A stretch of 64,000 nucleotides of DNA, from positions 3,271,001 to 3,335,000 of the forward strand of contig NZ_CP036275.1 in NCBI RefSeq assembly GCF_007747795.1. Direction: 5' to 3'. A program made the translations under genes and the position numbers. Below, piece after piece: positions 8,432 through 16,357 of the stretch (position 1 is the stretch's first letter; each line of letters starts with the position of its first letter). The notes below the pieces were generated by a model. It saw only the letters and a list, made by a program, of their open reading frames with translations, was not told the origin of the DNA and searched no databases. Source of the stretch: Maioricimonas rarisocia. Lineage in GTDB: Bacteria; Planctomycetota; Planctomycetia; Planctomycetales; Planctomycetaceae.

Positions 8432-11317
8432 TCAGCCGGGTGGGAGCGCTCCAATGAACTTGCGCTTGTCCACCGGCTGTTTGACGGTCTTGCCCAGTTC
8501 CGCGAGCCGTGGCTTCAGGAACCCGGCATCACCCGGGCTGAGCGACTGGAAGTCGACCGCCGGGCCTCCGCGGTGGCCGTCTGCGGCGAAGATCTTCAGC
8601 GGGTCGTCATCCTTACCCGCTTCGCGGTCGCTCCAGTTGTAGCGTCGACCGCCATCGCTGCCACTCGTGAGCGCTTCGCTCTGCCCTTTGGGAAGTGTCC
8701 CCTCGACGGTGACTTCGGCACCCGTGGTCGCAGCGAATAGATTCTGGAAGACGCCCAGTCCGGAACTTCCCTGCTGCGGCGGTCCGGCGAACAGGATGGC
8801 GGTGTGGCCGCCGTAGAACGTGTTATTGGCGATCTTCACCCGTTGCAGATCGATGCCTGCTGCGAAGCGGATCGCCTGTTGGGCGTTGTAAAACATCGAG
8901 GTGGCAATGGTGACATCGGCGACGTTGTCACCGAAGTGCAGCCCTGACTGAAGCGGACCCAGGAATCGACAGCCCTCAATGAGGATCTGCGCTGTGGGGC
9001 CAGGCAGGTTCGATTCCGTCAGGCGGATGCCGACGGCGTGCGGATTGCCCGCTTCGAAACGGATCTGCCGCAGCTCGGTGCGGGCGTTGCGCAATCCTCG
9101 TGCTCCGGCGGCTTCGATACCGGTTTGCACAAACCCGCGGAGCGACAGGTTGTTCAGCTTCGTGCGGACCAGGTAGCCGCCGATCTTCACAGCAACATCT
9201 TTTCCTTCCGCATCGATTGTCAGCCCGTCGAGAGTGATTCCTTCGGCCTGGACGTTGATGACCGGTTCCGGGCCGGACGGCTTGAGCACGGGAGGATTGG
9301 CCGGGTCGGCAGCAACGATCTGGACGTTCTCGGGGAACAGCGTCCCCAGTCCGGAATTGTCGATCACAATCCGTTCGGCGTACGTTCCCGAAGCAATCCT
9401 GATCGTCCGGGCATCGGCCCCGGCGGCGGGATGGAAGTTATTGCGAACGTAATCGAGGGCGGCGCCGATCGTGCGGAAGTCTCCCTCCGGGCCCACGGTG
9501 ATCTCCGGGCCGAGATTCTTTGGCGGTGCCGGATCTGCAGCACCTCCGGTCTCGGCAGGAACAGTGGTCGTTGCGGTCCCTTCCTCTCCCTCGTCCGGAT
9601 CGGATGGACTGCTCACCGCGCTCCAGACGCCCAATGCGATCAGTACGACCACTGCGGCACTGCCGACGGCAATGAGCGGTTTGCGATACTGGCGTAGCAA
9701 CTCGAACCGGTCCGTGACTGGTTCGGCCTCGATGACCGCGGAGTCCCCACCGGTTTTGACCGCCCTGTCCCCCTTGACCTTGCTGTCGCCTTGCCGCGTA
9801 CGGCTGTCGCCAGGCCGGGTACGCGAACCTCTCTGGATCGCTGACTCTGTGGCGATGTCCGAAAGCGACCGCCGTGCGTCGGAGCCCGGCGATGCCGATG
9901 CGGGCGACGCATGAGGGACGTGGTCCGCTTCGACAAACGGCGTGGTCGACTCGGAGGCGCCGGTCTGGATCGCTGAACTGTCGAAGGTCACTGCCGAGCC
10001 GGAACTGCCTCCGTTGGAGCGTTCGACGGTCTTCTTGCCCGCTTCCAGCTGTGAGAGAAACGCGCCGAGTTCATCCTCATCTTCGGCATCACCAGTCGCA
10101 ACGGCGGCCGACGAAGTCCCGGAGTCCTCGGACAGGGCGGGAATATCGCTGCGAGTGGCCGAGTCCGAGGTCCCTTTCAGGCTGCTGCCCGTTCCCGATC
10201 GTCGCAGACCCGCCTTGATGGCGGTGTCAGATGACTTCTGTGCGATCTTCTCGGTCAGGGCGGCCCATTCCTCGCCGCCGTTTTCATCGAGCCACTGGTG
10301 CAGGTTGCTCGCCAGGGCCGATGCAGACTGGTAACGATCTTCACGATCCTTGGCCATCATCTGACCAAGAATGGCCAGCAGCGACGGCGGCACGTCGTCC
10401 CGCTCGGCTTCGACGGGATTCGGCTCCCGATTCTGATGCGCCAGCAGTCGCTGCGCGAGCGTGCCTTCGGTGAACGGGGGATGTCCCGTCAGTGAGAAAT
10501 AGAGTGTGCAGCCGAGGCTGTAGATGTCGGCCCGGGCGTCAACCGAGTGGCTGTCGATCGCCTGCTCCGGGGCGAGGTAATCGGCCGTTCCCAGCACCTT
10601 TTCGTCGTGCTGGATCGTCAGCGACTCTTCCTCTCCGTCGAAGAATCGGGCCAGACCCAGGTCCAGCAGCTTGACGATGCCGTGCGTGTCGACCAGCAGA
10701 TTGCCCGGCTTGATGTCGCGGTGGACCAGGCCGGCATTGTGAGCATGGTGCAGCCCCATGGCAGCCTGACGCATGATCTCGGCCGCTTCGATCGGCCGCA
10801 ACGGGCCGTCGTCGAGGATGATTTCGAGCAGGCTCTTTCCCTCGACATATTCCATGACGAGGAAGTGGATCTCCATCCGTGAGTCCGACTCGCTGTCCAC
10901 ATCGTAAGCGCGGACGATGTTGGGATGATCGAGAGCCGCCACCGCCTGGGCTTCCCGGTGGAAGCGTCCCAGGTAGGACGCATCGTTGACGCGCTTGGCC
11001 GGCAGCACCTTGATCGCACACCGCCGCCGCATCAGCACATGCTCGGCGAGGTAGACCGAACTCATGCCCCCCTTCCCGAGCAGCCGCAGCAGCTTGTATT
11101 TGCCGAGGAAGAACCCCTTGTGCTTGCCGTGCAGCAGCTTCTCGGCCTGCCAGGCAGTCAGCTTCTTGTTGCGGACCAGGAAGGCGGCGAACATCTGCGC
11201 CTCGGTCCTGTCAGGCGCCTTGTCGCGAAACTCGTCCAGCAGCGAGTCGAGACGGCTGCCTTCAATGAGGCCGCTGCGTCGAACGACCGCAACGAACGAG
11301 TCGAGCGAAATCTTCAT
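8432..11317 (-). CDS. Membrane Ser/Thr protein kinase with extracytoplasmic beta-helix
   Basis: A 961-aa receptor-like kinase. A short helical N-terminal region (1-70) precedes a PknB-type kinase domain (about 74-340). The glycine loop is LGKGGMSSVYL, K103 lies in AIKVL, the catalytic loop is HRD at 199-201 (VHRDIKPGN), and the magnesium motif is DLG at 219-221 in place of DFG. A Ser/Thr/Gly-rich linker leads to one membrane helix (about 545-570). The outer portion (about 600-960) has repeated short strands such as ITLDGLTID, ILIEGCRFLG and VKIANNTFYGG, typical of right-handed parallel beta-helices. Such helices often bind polysaccharide, so a surface-glycan sensor is a reasonable inference. 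It is a lone gene. Confidence 0.88.
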   Translation of the reverse strand: MKISLDSFVAVVRRSGLIEGSRLDSLLDEFRDKAPDRTEAQMFAAFLVRNKKLTAWQAEKLLHGKHKGFFLGKYKLLRLLGKGGMSSVYLAEHVLMRRRCAIKVLPAKRVNDASYLGRFHREAQAVAALDHPNIVRAYDVDSESDSRMEIHFLVMEYVEGKSLLEIILDDGPLRPIEAAEIMRQAAMGLHHAHNAGLVHRDIKPGNLLVDTHGIVKLLDLGLARFFDGEEESLTIQHDEKVLGTADYLAPEQAIDSHSVDARADIYSLGCTLYFSLTGHPPFTEGTLAQRLLAHQNREPNPVEAERDDVPPSLLAILGQMMAKDREDRYQSASALASNLHQWLDENGGEEWAALTEKIAQKSSDTAIKAGLRRSGTGSSLKGTSDSATRSDIPALSEDSGTSSAAVATGDAEDEDELGAFLSQLEAGKKTVERSNGGSSGSAVTFDSSAIQTGASESTTPFVEADHVPHASPASASPGSDARRSLSDIATESAIQRGSRTRPGDSRTRQGDSKVKGDRAVKTGGDSAVIEAEPVTDRFELLRQYRKPLIAVGSAAVVVLIALGVWSAVSSPSDPDEGEEGTATTTVPAETGGAADPAPPKNLGPEITVGPEGDFRTIGAALDYVRNNFHPAAGADARTIRIASGTYAERIVIDNSGLGTLFPENVQIVAADPANPPVLKPSGPEPVINVQAEGITLDGLTIDAEGKDVAVKIGGYLVRTKLNNLSLRGFVQTGIEAAGARGLRNARTELRQIRFEAGNPHAVGIRLTESNLPGPTAQILIEGCRFLGPLQSGLHFGDNVADVTIATSMFYNAQQAIRFAAGIDLQRVKIANNTFYGGHTAILFAGPPQQGSSGLGVFQNLFAATTGAEVTVEGTLPKGQSEALTSGSDGGRRYNWSDREAGKDDDPLKIFAADGHRGGPAVDFQSLSPGDAGFLKPRLAELGKTVKQPVDKRKFIGALPPG

Positions 11318-11684
11318 GGTCCGGGGAGCTCACAACTTCCTGTGAAGTGAACGGACGTAAGCGTATCACACCACCTGCATTTCGATTGGAGCGCGAATGG
11401 CCGGCGAATGCGGTGAAGACTGTCGTCAACGACAGGCAGCGTGACACAACACGTTATCCGATCCTAACATATCACGCAGGTTGGCAACGTGCCAGCTTTG
11501 TCCGGGATCGGGGAATTGGCAGACGCTGGAGAGTCGAGAAGGACGATTCCGATTGTTCGCAGGATTCACCAGTGCCGCCCGTCCGATGAACTCGACGGAA
11601 CGCCGTAAGGACCGGACCCGGCGTTACAGCCCGCACAAGCGGCGCTGTCGAAGGACGTGATGGAATTATCATTCGGGAGTTGAC
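11318..11684. other. 367-bp divergent intergenic region
   Basis: The region separates the kinase gene (minus) from the glutaredoxin-like gene (plus), so promoters for both should be inside. No long open frame with protein character, convincing hairpin or recognisable operator was seen. A GGGAG at about 11675-11679 is the ribosome binding site of the following GTG start. Confidence 0.5.
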
Positions 11685-12179
11685 GTGCAGAATCAACCGC
11701 CTGGTGCCGCCGCCGTGGCGTCGGCGATGATGTTTTTCGGAATCGGCGGGCTGCTGCTGCTGGGAATCGAGCAGATCGGTGGTCTCCCCTGGGACATGCC
11801 CCGCTTCTGGTACACCCGGGGGCTCATTGTCGGGGGACTCTTTGCAATCGCGACCGTCTGCGGCGCGATGATGCAGTGGCGGCTCAACCATCCGCACACC
11901 GACTGGGTGCCCCGTGAACTCGGCCCCCGTTTCGAGTCACTGGTGCTGTACACCCGCGAGACCTGCCCGTTGTGCGAAGAAGCCCGTGAAGTCCTCAGCC
12001 GGTACCGGCAGTTTCTTCCCCCGGTCGTCGAAGTCGACATCGACAAGGATCCGCAGCTCAAGGAACAGTTCACCACCTGCGTTCCGGTCGTCGAGATCGA
12101 CGGACGCGTCCGCTTTCGGGGCCGCGTGAGCGAGTCGCTCCTGCGGAGGCTGATCGACGGAGCGCCCGTCCACGAGTGA
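11685..12179 (+). CDS. Membrane-anchored glutaredoxin/thioredoxin-like protein
   Basis: A 164-aa protein starting at GTG, supported by a GGGAG about six bases upstream. Two hydrophobic helices (about 10-30 and 43-63) anchor it in the membrane. The C-terminal domain is a glutaredoxin-like (DUF836-type) fold opening with LVLYTRETCPLCEEA, so the redox-active CPLC pair is intact. A VPVVEIDG segment matches the cis-Pro loop of thioredoxin-fold proteins. Its job is probably thiol-disulfide exchange at the membrane; the partner is unknown. It converges with the DUF1080 gene across a terminator that serves the opposite strand. Confidence 0.8.
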   Translation: MQNQPPGAAAVASAMMFFGIGGLLLLGIEQIGGLPWDMPRFWYTRGLIVGGLFAIATVCGAMMQWRLNHPHTDWVPRELGPRFESLVLYTRETCPLCEEAREVLSRYRQFLPPVVEVDIDKDPQLKEQFTTCVPVVEIDGRVRFRGRVSESLLRRLIDGAPVHE

Positions 12180-12237
12180 CCGCTCGCCGGGCCGCCCTTC
12201 CCTGTCGGCAGGCTGAAGGTTCCTGATGGCCTGAACG

Positions 12238-12270
12238 AAAAAATCCCGCCGGGGGTGAACCGGCGGGATC
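12238..12270 (-). terminator. Rho-independent terminator of the transporter/DUF1080 operon
   Basis: A perfect 10-bp stem, ATCCCGCCGG (12243-12252) with CCGGCGGGAT (12260-12269), encloses a 7-base loop. Read on the minus strand it is followed by six T residues (A-tract at 12238-12243). It lies about 40 bases after the stop of the DUF1080 gene. Confidence 0.88.
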
Positions 12271-12310
12271 AGACGTGACTGTGGGCGACGCAGCGTCGCG
12301 GTCGTTGCTG

Positions 12311-12946
12311 CTACGGCAGCCGCTTCACGCGGATGTTCCGGTAGTGGACGGTGCTTCCCGGGTCGTGAGCCTGCAGTGCGAACGTCCCCTCGCCGAGCAG
12401 TCGGGCGAAATCAGCCGACTGCGGCTTCTGCCCTTCCGGCTCGGTGTAGTCGACGACGGTCTTGCCGTTCACCTTCACGATGACGCGGTTCCCCTGCACG
12501 ATGATGTGCTGGGTCCACCACTCGTCGTCTTCGACCATGACGTCGTGAACGTCCTGCACGGCGTACAGGCTGCCGGTCTTGCGGGGATCGCTGGTGTAAG
12601 TGTTGTTCACCTGCGTTTCGAACCCCGCTTTTGGCCAGCCTTCGTCCTGGTACTTCGTGTGGAAGTAGATGCCGCCGTTGCTGTTCGCTTCGGCCTTCAC
12701 GTCCACCTTCAGCTCGAAGTTTTCGAACGGCCGATCGTTGCCGACGTAGAACAGGTGGCTCCGCGGGCCTTTGGCCACGAAGGCGCCATCCTTGATGGAC
12801 CACGCATCGGGAGCTTCGTTGATCTTCCAGCCGTCGAACGTCTTGCCGTCGGTCAGCTTGACCCATCCGGCCTCGTCTTCGGCCCGAACACCGCTGACGA
12901 CTGCCAGCAGCGTGAGAGCCGCGAGACACCAGGAGATGCGGTTCAT
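12311..12946 (-). CDS. Secreted DUF1080 (3-keto-disaccharide hydrolase-like) protein
   Basis: A 211-aa protein from the ATG at 12946, which has GAGGA about nine bases upstream; longer readings lack support. A signal peptide (residues 1-22, cleavage after GVRA) precedes one DUF1080 domain. This is a concanavalin-like beta-sandwich, with GWVKLTDGKTFDGWKI at the start and GGIYFHTKYQ in the middle. Family members include 3-keto-glycoside hydrolases and carbohydrate-binding proteins and are abundant in planctomycetes. It is the last gene of a minus-strand unit with an MFS and an Nramp-like transporter, and is followed by a strong terminator. A role in handling a sugar derivative imported by the neighbours is inferred. 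Confidence 0.87.
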   Translation of the reverse strand: MNRISWCLAALTLLAVVSGVRAEDEAGWVKLTDGKTFDGWKINEAPDAWSIKDGAFVAKGPRSHLFYVGNDRPFENFELKVDVKAEANSNGGIYFHTKYQDEGWPKAGFETQVNNTYTSDPRKTGSLYAVQDVHDVMVEDDEWWTQHIIVQGNRVIVKVNGKTVVDYTEPEGQKPQSADFARLLGEGTFALQAHDPGSTVHYRNIRVKRLP

Positions 12947-13043
12947 TGTCGTTATCCTCGTTTCGAGCGTCTTCTGATTGCGTGACTGACTCCGCGCGGG
13001 CCCTTGAAGGATCCGGATCGACCGGACGGGCCGGCCGGCAGAT

Positions 13044-14297
13044 CTACATGCCTTCTTCGACCGAAGCCGCTTCGGCCACTTCCCCTTCGGAGACGTCTTC
13101 GACCGGCACTTCATCCCGGAACAACGCTCCGAAGACAAGGAAGATCACACCCGCGGCGACGCAGGGGATCCACCAGAAATCCTTCCACTGCGGGAGCGCC
13201 TCGGCCCCTTCGGCGGTAACGATGCTGTTGAACAGGGCTCCGGAAATCTGGGCACCGATGAGCATGCCGAGCCCCTGCGTCACCAGGACGAGGAAGCCCT
13301 GCGCCTGTCCCCGAATCGCCGACGTGGCTTTCTTGTCGACGTAGATCTGGCCGGTCACGAAGAAGAAGTCGTAGCAGATGCCGTGCAGCAGGATGCCGAT
13401 CATGATCATCCACAAGATGCTGTCCGGAGCGCCCATTGCAAACAGACCGTAGCGGGCCACCCAGGCCAGCATGCCGACCAGCAGCATGTACTTCACGCCC
13501 AGGGCGCGGAAGCAGAGCGGCATGACCAGCATGAAGACGATCTCGGACATCTGTCCGAACGACATGTTGAATGCCGGGTTCTCGAAGCCGGAGGCGTCGA
13601 CGAAGACCGGGGCATAGGCGTAGTAGGCGGCGAGTGGGATGCAGATCAGGAACGAGCTGATCATGAACACGGCGAACGACCGCTGCTTCATCAGCTGCAG
13701 CGAATCGAGACCGAACAGACTGCCGATCGAGACCGGCTGCCCCTTGGCGGGAGGAGGCGTGTGAGGCAGCGTAAAGCTGTACACGCCCAGGGCGATGGCA
13801 GCACCGCCGGCCACGTAGAACTGCACGGCTTCTTTGTCGCCACCCAGCATCTTGCTGACCACGATGTTGGCGACGATCCAGCCGATCGTTCCGAATACCC
13901 GGATGATCGGGAACTGTTTTTCCTGATCGGTGATGTTGTGGAAGGCGAGCGTGTTCGTCAGTCCCAGCGTCGGCATGTAGCAGAGCATGTGCAGCAGCAG
14001 AACGCCTACGAAGACCGTCGGCGAATCATTGAACTGCGGTGCTGCACACAGCACGATTCCGCCGACGATGTGCAGCAGGCCGAGCACCCGTTCGGTCGCG
14101 AAGAAGCGGTCGGCGACCAGGCCGAGAAACAGCGGCGAGAGGATGGCCGCGATCGGTCCCACCGTATAGGCATTCGCGATCGAGTCGGTCATGCCGTGGG
14201 CGCCCATGTAGTTGCCGACCGTCACGTACCAGCCCCCCCAGACGAAGAACTGGAGGAACATCATCACGGACAGCCGGGTACCGATAAATCCTTGCAT
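13044..14297 (-). CDS. MFS transporter, nucleoside:H+ symporter-like
   Basis: A 417-aa, twelve-helix major facilitator protein. The opening segment MQGFIGTRLSVMMFLQFFVWGGWYV is typical of the nucleoside:proton symporter (NupG/XapB-like) subgroup seen in Bacteroidetes and Planctomycetes. The cytoplasmic A-like loop is LGLVADRFFATERVLG. A loop around residue 185 (PPPAKGQPVSIGS) joins the two halves, and the C-terminus is acidic. The substrate is not certain; many planctomycete relatives lie in carbohydrate clusters. It is 60 bases downstream of the Nramp-like gene and 97 bases upstream of the DUF1080 gene, which suggests co-transcription. Confidence 0.82.
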   Translation of the reverse strand: MQGFIGTRLSVMMFLQFFVWGGWYVTVGNYMGAHGMTDSIANAYTVGPIAAILSPLFLGLVADRFFATERVLGLLHIVGGIVLCAAPQFNDSPTVFVGVLLLHMLCYMPTLGLTNTLAFHNITDQEKQFPIIRVFGTIGWIVANIVVSKMLGGDKEAVQFYVAGGAAIALGVYSFTLPHTPPPAKGQPVSIGSLFGLDSLQLMKQRSFAVFMISSFLICIPLAAYYAYAPVFVDASGFENPAFNMSFGQMSEIVFMLVMPLCFRALGVKYMLLVGMLAWVARYGLFAMGAPDSILWMIMIGILLHGICYDFFFVTGQIYVDKKATSAIRGQAQGFLVLVTQGLGMLIGAQISGALFNSIVTAEGAEALPQWKDFWWIPCVAAGVIFLVFGALFRDEVPVEDVSEGEVAEAASVEEGM

Positions 14298-14357
14298 CGA
14301 GTCACCTTGACGTAGGTCGGCCGGCAGGGGCCGGCCTGGTCATCTCAGGAGTGGGAA

Positions 14358-16103
14358 TCAGGTCGTGGTTTCGCCTTCGGCTGTGCGAGGAGCGCGAACG
14401 ACCAGGGCGAGAACAATAAAGGCACCCATGACGCCGAGGCCGGCATACGGGTAAGGACTGCTCCAGATGCTCCACAGGCTGCCGAACGTGGCCAGGCCGG
14501 CGGCCAGCAGCATCAGCAGATTCCAGCGCAGACGGGCCAGGCCGGTCGGCATGTGCTGGCCCAGCAGGCTGCGGGAGTTCATCAGGAAGAAGAACGCAAA
14601 GTAGGCAATCGGGAGCAGAACCATGCCGAACATCGAGGTCGGCACGGCCAGCCAGACGGCCGCTTCACTCCAGAAGAACGGTCCCATCGCGCCGGTGAAG
14701 GCGGCCAGGAACGCGCCGACGCGGTGCGGCGTCCCCTTCGGCGGGAGACCGAAGATTTCACAGACGACGAAACCGTTGATCAGCATCAGGATGATGATCG
14801 TCGAAATCGCCATGCCGAGCACGCCCACGCCGAACACGTACTGCGCGACCGCGTCGCCAGCGATCGGCTTGAGCGAATCGGCGAGGTTGAACGCGTCCCG
14901 CTTGACGAGCATCGCGGCCATCTCACGATCGGCCAGCGGCAGCGCCGCGCGGGCCGATTTGAGCTGTTCGGGATCCGCCTTCAGAGCGTCGAACTCGTCC
15001 TGGCCAAGTTCCTGCGCCAGTCGGGCATCCAGCAGATCGCCGTATCCCTTCACCACGTTGCCGGCCGGCTCGACTTCTGGCGGATTCTCAGAGAAATAGC
15101 CGACCAGTCCCGGTTCCGGAGTGGCATGGAACTGCGTCGCGGCCGCGATCACGACGCAGCCGGTCGCCAGCATGAACGGCACGAACAGGCCGGTCGCCAG
15201 ATCGAAGATCGCCAGACCGCGAAAATCCCGGTCCCAGCCGCGGGCCAGCATCGAGTACGGAAGCAGGAAGGTCATGTTGATGCCGACGGCCGTGGCCGCG
15301 GCCGTGATCATTACCTGCTGCTGATCACTGACGATCCGTTCTTTCCAGAACGTGGCGAATTCCCCACTGCGAGTGAGGGTCTCCGCGAAGGCGGGAGACG
15401 GTTCGGACAGCAGTGAGAAGTCGGGGATGAACCCGCCGAGAATGCCGCTCCAGTCGAGTCCTCCGGAGACGGTCGACATCTTGATGACGACGCCGAAGAA
15501 ACAGATCACGACTGTTCCGACCATCGCCTTCAGGATGAATTCGAACAGCTTGATGCCCCATCCGCCGCTGTCGTAGAACCAGACGACGATTCCGGCGGCG
15601 ACAAACAGGATCGAGGTGCATACGAGCTTGCCCTGCACCGGGTCCATGCCGCCGATTCCCTCGGGGGAGAGGTTCTGCGTAATGGCAGCCGTGCCGAGTG
15701 CAAACTGTGGCATGCACCAGACCAGGTTGGCCATCAGGCTCGCCAGGGCCCAGCCCCATCCCAGCACCGGGCTGATGTGGCGGTTGATCGCTCCGAACGG
15801 CCGTTCGCCGGTCGAGAGCGTCACATAGCCGATGGCACTGAGCATCACGACGCCCAGGATCATCGCCAGCGGCTGCAGCCACATCAGGTTGTAGCCGGCC
15901 AGCACACCCAGGTAGAGGCTGCCGGCCAGCGAACCACCGCCGAGGGTGATCGCACTTTGCAGCCAGCCGGGGCCCGACAGTTTGGTGAAGGCCCACATCA
16001 GGGATCCGGTCCCTTGCTGGCGGGCATCAACGATCATTTGCCGGTCACGTTCGACGCGACTCGGTTCTTCGATGGCCGTAGCGGCCGGTGTCTCTTCAGG
16101 CAT
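14358..16103 (-). CDS. Nramp-related membrane transporter lacking the canonical metal motif
   Basis: A 581-aa polytopic protein from the ATG at 16103 (16127 is an alternative; neither has a strong ribosome binding site). The N-terminal helices resemble Nramp transporters: GPGWLQSAITLGGG occupies the place of the usual GPGF...DPGN. The metal-binding DPGN is therefore replaced by a glycine-rich GGGS. In the later helix, LLPYSMLARGWDRDF takes the place expected for the MPH motif. A large insert (about residues 350-430) contains polar helices rich in Ala, Asp and Leu. The fold is likely LeuT/Nramp, but classic manganese or iron transport is doubtful. It is the first gene of the unit with the MFS transporter and the DUF1080 protein. 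Confidence 0.72.
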   Translation of the reverse strand: MPEETPAATAIEEPSRVERDRQMIVDARQQGTGSLMWAFTKLSGPGWLQSAITLGGGSLAGSLYLGVLAGYNLMWLQPLAMILGVVMLSAIGYVTLSTGERPFGAINRHISPVLGWGWALASLMANLVWCMPQFALGTAAITQNLSPEGIGGMDPVQGKLVCTSILFVAAGIVVWFYDSGGWGIKLFEFILKAMVGTVVICFFGVVIKMSTVSGGLDWSGILGGFIPDFSLLSEPSPAFAETLTRSGEFATFWKERIVSDQQQVMITAAATAVGINMTFLLPYSMLARGWDRDFRGLAIFDLATGLFVPFMLATGCVVIAAATQFHATPEPGLVGYFSENPPEVEPAGNVVKGYGDLLDARLAQELGQDEFDALKADPEQLKSARAALPLADREMAAMLVKRDAFNLADSLKPIAGDAVAQYVFGVGVLGMAISTIIILMLINGFVVCEIFGLPPKGTPHRVGAFLAAFTGAMGPFFWSEAAVWLAVPTSMFGMVLLPIAYFAFFFLMNSRSLLGQHMPTGLARLRWNLLMLLAAGLATFGSLWSIWSSPYPYAGLGVMGAFIVLALVVRAPRTAEGETTT

Positions 16104-16357
16104 CGTGTTGCCAGCAGTTAGGACCATGAACGCGCTGGGCCCGGTGCGTGGACGTCTGAAAGCAGACCGGGCGCCAGAGGACTGTCGGGGCGTATACATG
16201 CGCACCCGGCACGTCAAGACGGTTCAAACTACATTTGCGCGTAACGTGACGCAAGCAAGCCGGTGCCGGGAGCGGCGCGGCCCCTTTCGGTCGCCGTCGG
16301 GTCGCGCTACAATCGGCAGGACGCCTCTGCGACAGAAGAAATGGAGTTCGCCCAGCC

